DNA from: Grammothele lineata
Lineage: Eukaryota > Basidiomycota > Agaricomycetes > Polyporales > Polyporaceae
Assembly: GCA_002150815.3 (NCBI GenBank)
Contig: NDFF03000372.1
Location: 124,001-188,000 of the forward strand
DNA length: 64,000 nt
Direction: 5' to 3'
Notes under the pieces: model-generated
What the model was told of the DNA's origin: nothing
Database searches by the model: none
The model's input: only the letters and a program-made list of their open reading frames with translations
Part shown: positions 44,571 through 55,401 of the stretch, one piece after another
How positions within the stretch are numbered: the stretch's first letter is position 1
Layout: each line of letters begins with the position of its first letter
Translations under genes and position numbers: made by a program

Positions 44571-47500
44571 CTAGGACGAAACCCGCCACAATCGCTTCCT
44601 GCAGTTTGCTGCACCACAGCAGCATGGAACATGGACAGCACCATCAATTGCCTATAAAAAGTCTGAAATGAGAATTTGAAAATCTTTGTTATAAATGCAA
44701 GACCATACCTCTTCCTCTGGCTCTTCATCACCCTCATCATGTCGGCCATAATACGAAAAGCAGAGTTCCTGGAACGGCTCGACCTCGCGTATGGTGAAGA
44801 TGGCCAGCAGAGGCTTCTCGATGTTTGACTCGTTGATGTATGCAGCAACAATAGCACAGTTGGGATCACAACTATGGTTCTGAAGATTGGGCACACATTG
44901 GTAATCCGGGTGGGAAAACATTCATGAATGACTCACCAGATAGCGAGTGAACTAGAGCGGAACGTAAGAAATAGATATTAGATGGTAAGTGACGTACTCA
45001 CATTGCCTGCATGGTAAGCATCAATAGTGAGCCCCTCCTCGGCTTCGATATGGTAGAAATCGATGTCGAATAGGTAGGTCCTTCCAAATTTGTTGTAGAT
45101 CCTTCAGAGGCTAAATAAACGCGCTAGACTGCGCGCAAAACGAGTAAATACTTACTGGCCCCGCTTTTCAGCCTCTATTTCTGTGATATATTCACCGGCG
45201 TATACTCCCAGATACGTATACGCTGGAATCTTCTTGCTGCCGGCAAAGATCCCTACAGATGCTTCAGTATTATTCGTATAATCATGAACATGAGGTGTCA
45301 TACCCCAACCCTTGTTCGGGGTCTTCTGAATGCTTATTTCGTGCTGTCTTCCACGCTGGATGACCTGAAATAACAACTCAGAAAGTCAGTGGCGATGGAT
45401 AGGCAACCAACTCACTCGGTTGGGACAATCATCCGAGCAGCCGCATTTCATGTTGCATTCCACCACAGGATAATCCTCCATACCGGGAAGGAGTCGTCCC
45501 TCCTTGTACATGAAGCCGGCCGGGAACGGTTCGCTGGACCTCATGATGTTCTTCTGCTTCTTGATGCACGCGCAGGTCTTCGACTTTGGATTGCACGGTC
45601 CGCGGCAGCCGCACCCCTGCAGTGTGTCGTAGTCGGGCTTGGGAACATCCTGTCCGTGCCACATCTGATTCGAATAGTGGAACTCGAGGGGTGGCGCGGG
45701 GTCTAGATCGACGTCGTTGATGATTCGGATGGGTGGTGCATACGGCTCATCCCTCGCGGTGTGGTCCTTGATCGCGGCTTCGAAGACGGCGACGAGGGCG
45801 GCGCGGCGCGCGACCTCGTTAGATGCGTTCATGTGGTCCTGGAGTTCGTGCGGAATGTCCTCCGCGCGTTCGGTGACGGGGGCAAATTCCCTGGCAATCC
45901 GTTCTTTGTCTTTGGCCCAGGAAAGCGCTTCGAAACCGGACGCCTCGAAAGCTCGTGAAAATTTGTTGACCTTTGATCGCGTGATCCCGCCCTGAGCAAT
46001 TACGTCATCGTCACTTCCTGTTTGGACATGGACGCGCCCATTATTAGCGCGCTTGCGGAGGCGGGTCTGCCTCCGCTCAGCCTCTGGCTGTGGCTCGACA
46101 GACGACTGATTTGACGCCGAGTTTGAGGCGCGTGTTGAACGACGGGGTAGCGGGGCAGACGTTGATGATGAAGCTTCCGGATCCACGTAGTTGTGGCGTA
46201 GCCTTCGTCTCGGTAATGGTCTTTGTACTGGTTCGCTCCCATCTCGCTAGTCCCTGCTTGAGCTTCTGCCCGAGTGTCGTTGGATTATCACTTACCTCGG
46301 CTTCTGGAGTATGGTCTGACGACAAGGATGGAGTTGACGAGGTCTTTACGTGTTCGTCTTCCGTCGAAGTAGTCGGTGAACGTGACCTTGGTGGACTGAC
46401 CACTTCCTCGAGAGGATCCGACGTCGGCGAGGGAACCTCAGTCGCAGTTATTGAAGAGGGAACATACACGGATGACCCGCTCGGAGCTGACGCAGTTCGA
46501 AGGGGCGAAGACATCGGTGCAGCTTTGCTTTCCAGAGTTGCACCCGGTGTACTGGCCGTAGCGAGTTGACTCTGCTGAACACCCCTCATAAACTCTTGGC
46601 GGCGAGGAAGCGGGAGGCTCGAAATGAACTGTGTGTCCTGCGGTAGACTCTCCGTAGCCGGTGGCGCCGTGGAAGCCTGTCCCACTCCGGTTGCTTGACC
46701 AACATCGGCGTTGAGCGAAACGTTACTGGATGTATCGGGGACACTGACACGCCTCCTTGGAAGCGGAGGTGTAGTTACGAGCACCTTGCTCTTTCCGGGA
46801 GACAAGTGACCTCGAGAGAGAGGTCCTTTCCGCGCGCTACGGATGGCATTGAAATCTACCATCTTGGGAATCGTGAAGTTTGGCGTCTCAGGCGGCTTGA
46901 CAAGGGCGGGAGTAGAACCGGGAAGGGCTGTTGACGGAAAAAATGCTGGATTATAGAGTTTAGGATCTTGGTGGACTGACGCAATACTATACACTCGCCT
47001 TTGGTTCTGGGAAGCGGAAGCGATTCTGCTGCAGACATGGAGGTGGCGGTAGCTGTGATACTGCCCTTAGGAACCAAAGGTGATAGGGGAGCAAGTACGG
47101 CAGGATGATCAGACTCGCGCGATGGTCTGCCACCAACATCGTCCGTCAAATCTATCACGTTATTGCGAGCATTCTTGTTCTTCGCCTCCCGAATAATCTG
47201 AGAGAGCGTAGGACCGAGTGGCTGGCTCGAGCGGATCTCGCAAACCGGCATACTAGCCTCGTCCGCGTCTGGAGTCTGTCCCACTTCATTTAGTGAGAAG
47301 TAGTTATCAATGAACAATGAACGAACCGTGGCTGGACCAGAAGACTCGACATTAACACTGGCACTTGGTGGAACAATTGATTGTCCCTCAGCGTTGAGCG
47401 AGGGATCATCCGCGGAAGTTACTGATTTCTCCGAGCTAAGACCGGCGGCACACATGTCATTTGGAGTCATTGTGTGCTCGTTCGCGGACGCGTCCGTGAT

Positions 47501-49838
47501 ATTCAGTTGTCTTGAAATGCTAGGAGGCGTGCTATCCCGTTGAGTAGATCCACCTAATGCCGCGTTCGCAACGCTGGAGCGCGATGGAGACTCTGCCAGA
47601 CCACTGGCAATAGACGTAACAGGCCTTGGCGATGTAGAACTTGAAAGCCGGGACGATACCGAACCACGTCGTTCCTTGGGAAGCCTGAAGAACGAAGAAC
47701 CATATATCACTCCTCGGGCACGAATAGATGCGACTGTTGTGGAAGGCTTTGATGACTGGGGTTGCTGGGACAAAACTGCACATAGTGTTAACAATAATAG
47801 GACGTCAAAATTTCCATCCACGGAATCTTTACCTGAAGAGTTGGTTCTCTTGCTGGTGCTCGGAACTTCTGTAGCTGGAGATGCATCTCCGTGACTCCCT
47901 TTCGGAGTTGTCGAAATCGTGAGTTCCTGTAGTTGCGAGTCTAAGATCTGAGAGACGGGGCTCGCAGTATCTGCTCGCAACTCTTCAGCAGCTACTGATG
48001 TAACGAGCGGCGAAGTAATGCAACTTGTCGGAGCTTCAGGAGTTGACCGGGATGTCTCATGGGTTGCCGACACGTGCTTATCATTGCTAGGCGACTCCGA
48101 ACTCGTTGTGCAAGAGTCAGGTGCCTCACAGATCATAGTATCCGGTTCCAGTATCGTCGATACCCCTGATGCGTTTGCCCCTATTTCAGTCAGTGTAGGC
48201 CCGCCGAGGGATGGCCCATCTTTAGAGGATGCGGATTCATTCATATTGGCAGTAGTAGGCCCTGAATCAGCCTCGTCGTCGTCGTCCGGCTGGAGAATAT
48301 CGACAACAGCAGTTTCTTCAAGCGTAGAGGGTGATTGCACCGACTCGTCCGCCATCGTTATGTCTTGTGGCGAGGCGGAGCGTGCTAGTTCCATTGGCTC
48401 TGGAGAGGGTGCTGACGGGGAGGGAGGATTGTTTTTACCATCCGTTTGCGTTCTTACAGCTGCGGCTGAACCTCGCTCCAGAACTGAATGGTCGCTACTC
48501 GCGTGAGGTGAACGCGAAACCTGACCCAGTCGTGAATGGCTCGAAATCCGCTTCGCGGCAGCAGGGGATCCGCTAGGCGTGAACTTGGTTCCTGGGGAAG
48601 AATCGTTGTCCGAGTCCGAGTCCAAAATGATGAATCCATCCTTCTCTCTGAAAGTTGGTGCCGGGGGCCGTTGTACCGCATTTCTGCGAGGTAACGGTGT
48701 CCGTGCCGACTGGGTAGGCTTCGCAGGCGTGGGCTTGGCGGATACCTGAGGGGCTAAAGCTTCGTCGTCACTATCTAAAATCTCGATAACTTCGCGCGAT
48801 GGGGGGTTGGATGTAGTTTCTGAATGGAAAGGTCAGTCAATACTCCGCATTTATGCACTAGTACGATGGAAACCAACCTCCAGAAGCTACGCGAGAAGAG
48901 GCAGATTGATCACTCGTGCGCCGAGGTAATTGCATGGCATCTGCAGAGACAGAAGCGGGTGCAGGATCTCGACCGGGAACTAGATGCATTATAGTCGGGC
49001 TAACAGCCTTACAAACCACTTTAGAAAGGTTTGCTCACCAGCTGCACTCGCCGATTGAGCGCTAGACGAAACAGGGTGTCGTCTAGACAGCAGGGAAGGC
49101 TCAGGCTGATTGACGAGTGAAGGCCGAGGAGGTCTTTTTCCTTTGTCCGTGCTTTTCCCGCCTACAGAACTTGCAACCCCTATGGTACCGAGTTGCGCAG
49201 AATCAATAGTCACCCTTCTCTGTTTGAGAGATTCGCGCGGCAGTCCCAGGCCTTTCGCAGTAGACGCGGATTGTGACGCAGCCAGCCGGGCAGACTGGCT
49301 AAAGGATGGGGCCTGCCTCAGTTCGTCGAGGGGTAGTTGTGTGCCAGCCAGGCCATTCTTGTCGGGATTTAGGATTCTACGTTTTCTCTTCCTCTTGGGC
49401 TCTTCCTGTTCGTGTTCATCGTCACTTTCACTCCGAGCACGTCTGGGGTGCACAGGGCCTTGTGATTTGGCTACTATTTGAGACCTATGTAACTCGGGGA
49501 TAGGAGATACAGGCCAGTACACACCATCCTGTAGATCACGAACACCCGATCCCGAGGCTGCCTTCCTCGACGTACTCGCCGTCACTCCCTGTACAGAGCC
49601 TGCCATATTCGCCACATCCTTTGCCTTTGCACGGACCAACGGCGGCAGCGGTTTGCGGCCGCTCATGGTTTGTTGAGAGAGCTCGTCGTAACTTTCGTCT
49701 TCGGATGGCGCAGCTGAGCTCGACGGTTCTGCCAAGGCAACGGTGGGAAATGAGCCGAGACGAAGGGGATTGTACGTGTGCCACCAGGTGAATACCTCGT
49801 AGGGCTGTCCAAGCGGGGATGGACGCGTCGCGGTTCAT
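44571..49838 (-). CDS. SUV39/Clr4-type histone H3K9 methyltransferase with a ~1,100-residue disordered N-terminus
   Basis: The C-terminal third contains pre-SET cysteines (GCGCRGPCNPKSKTCACIKK and CNMKCGCSDDCPNR), a SET domain split by introns (PNKGWG|IFAGSKKIPAYTYLGVYA, FTRYLNHSCDPNCAIVAA, ELCFSYYGRHDEGDEE) and a post-SET CCCGAANCRKRLW, ending at TAG 44571-44573. This set of parts is typical of H3K9 methyltransferases. Upstream, one frame chain continues through long Ser/Pro/Thr-rich sequence. Inspected junctions are PEAE|RDGSEPVQRP at intron 46295-46247, GES|LPGSTPALV near 46925, and introns near 47770-47835, 48830-48880 and 48990-49040. I see no chromodomain. The start is unclear: the first in-frame ATG is at 49666 (MSGRKPLPPL), but coding-like sequence (GQPYEVFTWWHTYNPLRLG) precedes it. 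The ATG at 49838 reaches that sequence only if one base is skipped near 49815. Confidence 0.85.
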
Positions 49839-50241
49839 GAGACCTTGAGATCACAAGCAGCTTCCGGCGCGTGATTACGGCGTACTGATGAGTGTGCGCA
49901 AAGTGGTAAGAGATAAGGGCCAGACAAAGGAAACGATGTGAGCCACGATGGTCTCGTTAGACGGACGAAAGCAAGACCTAAGCGGTGCATTAGGCCCGTT
50001 CACGCGCTTAGCGCGCACTGTTCGAATAGGTTCGGGCACGTTCGGACCGACGACATGCTCTGTTCTGCTCTTGTTCCGCTCCGCCAGATCTCTAACGTCC
50101 GGACAATCATATTGACTGTATATGAAGATCATACGAAGACTTCCAATGGTGGTTGATACAAGCAGGCACGACACATGTACAGCTACTGCACTAGTTACTA
50201 TCGCGGCAACTCAACTCGGCACCGACGGCTCCTAGGGCACA
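49839..50241. other. Intergenic region between SET gene 5' end and AA9 gene 3' end
   Basis: These 400 bp should hold the promoter of the SET gene and the terminator of the AA9 gene. No gene or clear element is seen. Confidence 0.45.
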
Positions 50242-51377
50242 TCACCCCTGCCAAACAGCAGGACCTAAAGACACATTCAGTATATGGAGCTCGGAGATCG
50301 CTAAAAGAAAGCACGTACCAGGGATGGTGTAGGTCGTGACACCCTGCGAAAGCGTACTATTGAGCGGCGTACTCCTCAACGACGCGCATGAGGCACATAC
50401 CGGCTGAGAGTAGACGTCGATGTTCACACCAGGGTCAGACATCGAGTATGCCCCCGGGAACTTGACCAGGTAGTCACCGCTCGGTTGAGCAGAGCCAGAA
50501 CCCTATCGAGTGGCTAGGTTATCACCAGTTCGTATCAAAGTATTCAAGATCTTACTGTCAGAATTAACTGGGCACACTCAGGGTAGAACTGAGGCTGGTT
50601 CGCCGTGTGGATAGCCAGGAGCTATGTCGAAGTGAGCAGCCCGGTTCGAGACTGCGTGATCATTCGCTTACCTCGTGACGAATGAAGTACTCGCCGGGCG
50701 CCAGGGACGCGGGTATGGTAGAGGTCCAGCTGCTGTTGTCGTTGACCAGTTCGCCCTGTCCCCAAGTACCGGTAGGGAGGTCGCCCGAGATCAAGCCGGC
50801 TTCATCGATCTTGAACTACAAGACGGCACACCGTCTGTGTCAATTATTGGGCTTGGCAAACGTCGCGTCTGACCACATACCCAGCTCAGGGATGCGGGGT
50901 CTGCACTCGTGCACGAGCCGCCGCAGTTGGCCATGTAGACCATGACGGGACCAATGGTATGAGGCCAGGGGTTGCTAGACATTCGAGATTCAGGAACACG
51001 TGTGAAACGTAAACAGGATTCACTTACTTCCAGTAAGCGATGACCTTGGAGCCGGAAGCGACAGTGGCAGACTGTTGGCCAGAACCGAGGCTTGCGCCGT
51101 TAATGTTGCACGCGAGGTTGGCATCCGTAGGGTCGGTGATTGGGTTGTACGTGTCCCACTCACGCTGAATGCTGCTCTGGCCGGAGGGAGTGTTGTAGGC
51201 CTTGAAGCTACAACGCGCAAACAACCTGTGTTAGTCGTGCACATCAAACGCGGTTATACAAAAGGACACGTGCCCATCGTACGTCTGGCCGCCGATGTTG
51301 TAGCTGAGGACACCACCATGGGCAGCGACCTGGCCGACCGCAAGGGCGAGAGCGGTGAGAGCGCTGACAGCGAACAT
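50242..51377 (-). CDS. AA9 lytic polysaccharide monooxygenase (former GH61)
   Basis: AA9 enzymes are secreted copper enzymes that cleave cellulose oxidatively. Eight exons total 738 nt, 245 aa. The signal peptide MFAVSALTALALAVGQVAA is followed directly by His (HGGVLSYNIGG), which becomes the N-terminal copper-brace residue. The second copper histidine is in NNPWPHTIGPVMVYM; the axial Tyr is in QPQFYPECAQLILTGSG. PSGQSSIQREWDTYNPI and the C-terminus TYTIPGPAVWQG are typical. There is no CBM1 module. Exon chain: 51377-51274, 51207-51028, 50974-50881, 50815-50672, 50621-50556, 50502-50401, 50343-50319, 50264-50242. The first intron is best read as GC-AG (keeping the TYDG motif); a GT donor nine bases upstream (exon end 51283) also keeps frame but deletes three residues. 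A TATA-like box lies about 70 bp upstream. Confidence 0.95.
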
Positions 51378-51918
51378 GTTGTACAAGTGCTAGACCGTGA
51401 AGGCGGGTGAGCACAGTATGCTGTTCGAAGGCGTCCCTGAGGGTCTTATATGCGTGCAGGAAGACATAGCGGGGTGCTGTTGACGTATCGTTGCTCTTCA
51501 GATGGTTTGCGATGATATTCCGTGGACTCGACCTGCGGGATCTATCTCGGCTAAGGTGGAGTTCATTTTCGCCACGGATTGCATGACGGACTACCAGAGT
51601 AAATAGTGCATGCTGCTATTCTGGGATCGATTTTCTTGCCCTATTTTAAACCCCGGAAGACTTGAGAGACCTTATTATCGTCATCGGCATCTGGAACCCC
51701 CTACGCCGATCCGGGGCAGCCAATCGAACAAATAAGTGGTCACGACGCAACCACACAGAGCATCATCCACTGCGCAGCGGCTTCGTGTTCGGATATTTGA
51801 GTGCTATCCATAGGTCATTGAAGCAACCGATACGAGATACAAGCCAAACGTACACCGTCTCCGTTGTCCACGAGTCTCGCGACTACAACCAGTGATTGAG
51901 ACCTGAGGCCTGAGGGCG
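51378..51918. other. Upstream region of the AA9 gene
   Basis: This 540-bp gap lies between the AA9 start and the PRKRIP1 stop. It should carry the AA9 promoter and the PRKRIP1 3' flank. No gene is seen. Confidence 0.5.
51445..51452 (-). promoter_or_regulatory. TATA-like box of the AA9 gene
   Basis: The minus strand reads GCATATAAGACCC about 70 bp upstream of the AA9 ATG, a normal distance for a fungal TATA element of a regulated secreted-enzyme gene. Confidence 0.5.
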
Positions 51919-52739
51919 CTAGTCGTCCTCGATGATTGTGATCCGTGGAGCATCCACAGCAGATACAGACGGGGCATCCATAGTCGCACCGACAGTCCCA
52001 GATGGCGCGGGTACAGGCCCAACATCTCCATCGTCCTCATCGCTCTCCTCGCCTGGACGTCGGAACACGAGCTCCTTGCCGCTAATAAGCCGTCGCTTCT
52101 TGAACGGCACATCCGGCTGGTCTCCACTTGTTCCCGAGCCTGCGCCGGCCGTCCCCTGCTGCTCCTTATCCTTCTCAGAGGCCTTGCCTTTGACGCGCTC
52201 CTTCTTCTTTTGTCGCTTCGCGCGATTCTTTGCTGTCTTCGCCTCCGCGGCATCCTCCCACTCACGTCTCTTGCGTTCGAATTCAGCAGCCTCCATCTCC
52301 TGTATAGTGCGAGACAGCAAAGAGAGGGTGGGACCATACATCAATCACCTGTTACGTGGGTTGTCAAAGTATGGCAGCGTACCTTCTGTGTCTGTTCGTC
52401 CATTATCTTCAATCGCTCATACTCCCTACGCCTGCTCGCTTTGTAAACATGGACCTCTCCACTACCCGCACCCGCACTAGAACCTTGGACATTCTTCATC
52501 ATCTCGCGCGCCGCGCGGATGGTTTTCTCCTTCGGAGGTGCGGGTATATGCGCAGGTTTTGCAGGGTCTTTGAGAAGCTTTTCGAGCTGCGCTCGTTGCT
52601 TGTCGAGAGGAGTCGCGGCATGGCGGTGAGAAGGACCACTCGGTGCAGGGGAGGGTGAAGCAGCAGGCGAAGCGGACATGGTGGCGGTCTGACAACGAGC
52701 GAGTTGCAGACGCGCCTTACTGCGGGCCGAGATTGACAT
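51919..52739 (-). CDS. PRKRIP1-like protein (DUF1168)
   Basis: Family members are nuclear proteins found with late-stage spliceosomes; human PRKRIP1 also binds double-stranded RNA. Two exons joined at K|EMEAAEFERK (intron 52382-52300) encode the DUF1168 signature: MMKNVQGSSAGAGSGEVHVY, then RRREYERLKIMDEQTQK and KTAKNRAKRQKKKERVKG. The C-terminal third is acidic and disordered, ending RITIIEDD with stop at 51919. The start at 52679 (MSASPAASPSP) gives 225 aa; the in-frame ATG at 52739 gives 245. A long basic helix runs through the middle, as in the family. Confidence 0.88.
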
Positions 52740-52950
52740 GGGCGTCTAAATAGTTGACGGCTCGTTCTACGGAGAGCAGAGAGTCCTAGATATGTACCCT
52801 AGTCCATCATAACGATCATGATATTACAAAATGCTACATAAAATCATAACTGGGGCAATGCCCGGAAGGTGGTAATGTTGTGCGAAAGCGAAAGCGGCCA
52901 TAACCACTCACACCGGGGGTGGACCCACCGGAGCGTCTAGAATGAGAGCA

Positions 52951-54016
52951 TTATACGACTGGGTAATGAAAGTCAGGGGTACAGCTCTGAATAAACACAG
53001 GAAAAGAACATACGGAGAACGGCATTTATGCAACCATCATTCTCAGGGTTGTTGGTGACCTGCGCATACTTGCCGAATACGACCTTTCCGCCCGCGGTAA
53101 CCATTCCCAGCTCCGACACATTGACCTCAATGATGGTGCCCTTCGTCAGAACGCCAAGTTGAGTGTACATTGGTGACTGAGGGTTTTTCTTGACGCCAAG
53201 GATCTGTAACTGGAACGTTGCCTTGAGGTCCGCTGAGGTGATTACCTTATACTCAGCGCGGTTCGAGCGGACGAAAGAGATAAGACGTACGATGTGTGAC
53301 GTTTGCCTTTTTGTACCGGAGAGCCATAGGGCGAATAAATCTCTCCATCTTCACCGGCTTCCGCGTGAAACCCTCCCCGACGAACGTCGCCTTCGTGACC
53401 ATCCGCTTCCATGCCTTCTTCTTGCTCTTGCCTGTACGCATGACCTTGAACATCTCATCTTCTGCGATTCCCCTGACCTTCGGAAGGGGGACGGCGTACT
53501 TCGCCGCCTTGTCCTTCCGCTTCTCCTTAATCGCGGTAGACAATGCCTTGGCGTCCTTCTGAGCCTCACGGTCGAGCAGGAAAGTGGGTAGTGCTCCCTC
53601 GGGCGCAGATGAAGCATCCTTTTGCTTGATGTTGCGCTCATCATGGGCCTTGAGAGTTTTCTTCATCTGCACCTTCTCAGCATGGCGCTTGGCATGTAGA
53701 AGTTTCGCCTTCAAGCCAAAGGCTTTTTGGGCGGTTGCGGAAGCACGGTGGACTTCACGAGCCTCGCGCTTCCGCCTGCACGTATTCAAGAGCATTTATG
53801 AGGCATTCAGTGGAGTAAATGATTAATGTACTCACTTCTTCTCGAAGTAATCTAACCGTCGACCATGCCGTTTGATGTGCTCCTCGATGTACTCGTTCTG
53901 AAGGAAAACTTAAAACCTTGCCATATCCACTAGAGAGAGCCAATGTACCTGAGGCTGCAGTGCATGATATAATGATCAGAACAGTCTGGAGAGAATGAAC
54001 AGGGAGGACATACCAT
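52951..54016 (-). CDS. Ribosome biogenesis protein NSA2 with an ATG-only exon and a 6-nt microexon
   Basis: NSA2 is an essential assembly factor of pre-60S particles. Six exons (54016-54014, 53954-53949, 53897-53836, 53775-53291, 53232-53014, 52958-52951) total 783 nt, 260 aa, matching the near-invariant NSA2 length (260-261 aa). Exon 1 is the start codon alone, exon 2 is CCTCAG (Pro-Gln), and exon 3 begins [20 protein letters not shown], together giving the conserved N-terminus MPQNEYIE. Later exons give [60 protein letters not shown], and after an intron [20 protein letters not shown]. The last exon has 8 nt and closes the expected ...INAVLLV end. The gene diverges from the YIP1 gene across 220 bp. 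Confidence 0.95.
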
Positions 54017-54236
54017 CGTGGATTGAGGAGGTGGGGACAGCCAGAGGGAAAGGAGGGCAGAGTTGGGCGCTCAATGCATCGTGCTGAAAAGTGTTTGCAC
54101 GTGACGTCAGTACATGTCCACGTCTCGCGCGTTCCGTGCGCAGACTCCAACGTGGACAGTTCTCTTGTCTCGACACCTACGGCGTACGCTACCTCCTTAT
54201 TTCACGCTCACGATATCCGCGCCGCGCACGTCAGAC
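54017..54236. promoter_or_regulatory. Shared divergent upstream region of NSA2 and the YIP1-family gene
   Basis: Only 220 bp separate the two divergent ATGs (54016 minus, 54237 plus), so the promoters must overlap or be shared. A pyrimidine-rich tract on the NSA2 strand (CCTCCTTTCCCTCTGG) lies just upstream of its ATG. The inference rests on spacing. Confidence 0.5.
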
Positions 54237-55203
54237 ATGTGGCAAGACAACAACGCCCAGTATGCAGCGTCATCCTCACAGAGTCAGTACTACACACAAC
54301 CCGTGGCGCCTCAGCCCGGCGTACCCCTCCAGTTCTACGCCCCCAGCCCCGTCGGGAGCTCTTTCTACAGTGGCCGCTCGAGTCTCGAGGGAAATATGGG
54401 CGCGCAAGGCTCTATCCAGCAGGGTGGTGGATATACTGGGAACATCCAACCAATAGGCGGCTGGTGGACTGCTTTTGGGACCGGAGGGTTTGAGGGTGAG
54501 CCGCCGTTGCTGGAAGGTGCGCCGTTCTATGTTCTCAGTACGAGGCAGTCCGTTCCTTACCCTGTAATATCAGAGCTTGGAATCAATTTCTCGCACATAC
54601 GGGCCAAATCACTCGCTGTGCTAAATCCCTTGGGGCACGTTGATGAGCACATCATGGACGATGCGGACCTTGCTGGGCCTCTTCTTTTTATCTTCTGTTT
54701 CGGAACATTCCTACTATTTGTAAGTATACTGCGTGCATTGCCTCTTACGCCTGTGCTTACAATCCTCGAACAATTACTAGTCCGGCAAGCCACAGTTTGG
54801 ATACATCTACGGCATGGGTGTCCTCGGCTCGCTGTCCATCTATACCCTCCTCAACCTCATGTCAGAAAAGGGTATTGACGCTTATCGTGTTGTGTCAGTG
54901 CTTGGCTATTGCCTTCTACCCATGGTTGCAGTTGGAGCGCTAAGTGTTATTGTTACTCTTGAGTACGTTGTTGCAGCGTTTAGTGATTCGGACACTGACG
55001 TGACGTATGATCCTTCTAGTGGCACGGTCGGCTACATGCTTTCAACGTTGTCAATCCTATGGTGCACCTACGCTGCCTCGGGCATCTTCGTAGCAGTTCT
55101 GCGCATGTCGGAGCAGAGATTCCTCCTGGCATATCCTATCGGACTGCTGTATGGTTGCTTCGCCTTACTTAGTGTATTCAATGTTGGAGGCGGCTCCAAG
55201 TAG
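54237..55203 (+). CDS. YIP1-family Golgi/ER membrane protein (YIPF5/Yip1-like)
   Basis: Three exons (54237-54516, 54574-54719, 54781-55203) total 849 nt, 282 aa. The cytosolic N-terminus is rich in Gln, Ser, Tyr and Gly and ends [20 protein letters not shown]. Next comes the YIP1 signature [20 protein letters not shown] and [19 protein letters not shown], then about four more hydrophobic segments ([70 protein letters not shown]). Family members bind Ypt/Rab GTPases and help ER-Golgi vesicle formation. Intron 1 (54517-54573) is stop-free and 57 nt long, so retained transcript would still be open; family conservation across LLE|ELGINF shows it is spliced. Confidence 0.92.
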
Positions 55204-55401
55204 TATCTGATGCTCTCTTGATTTATTCATTCGTCATCTCATCGCCAAAGCGCATGTGCCAGGGTCTCTTTTCCACGGCGAACAACGTGCTATTAGGCGA
55301 AGAAGTACGATATCTGCGTGGTAATATACACGAATGCGTAGTGATCTAGGTGATATGCGAATAACGATAGAATGCACGTGAGTATGATAGCGTCATACGT
55401 T

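Noticed and set aside
46247..46295. Separate gene starting at VDPEASSSTSAP near 46186
   Set aside because: That frame has only a GTG at its apparent start, and a 49-nt GTAAGT...CTAG intron joins it in frame to the upstream exon, so it is part of the SET gene.
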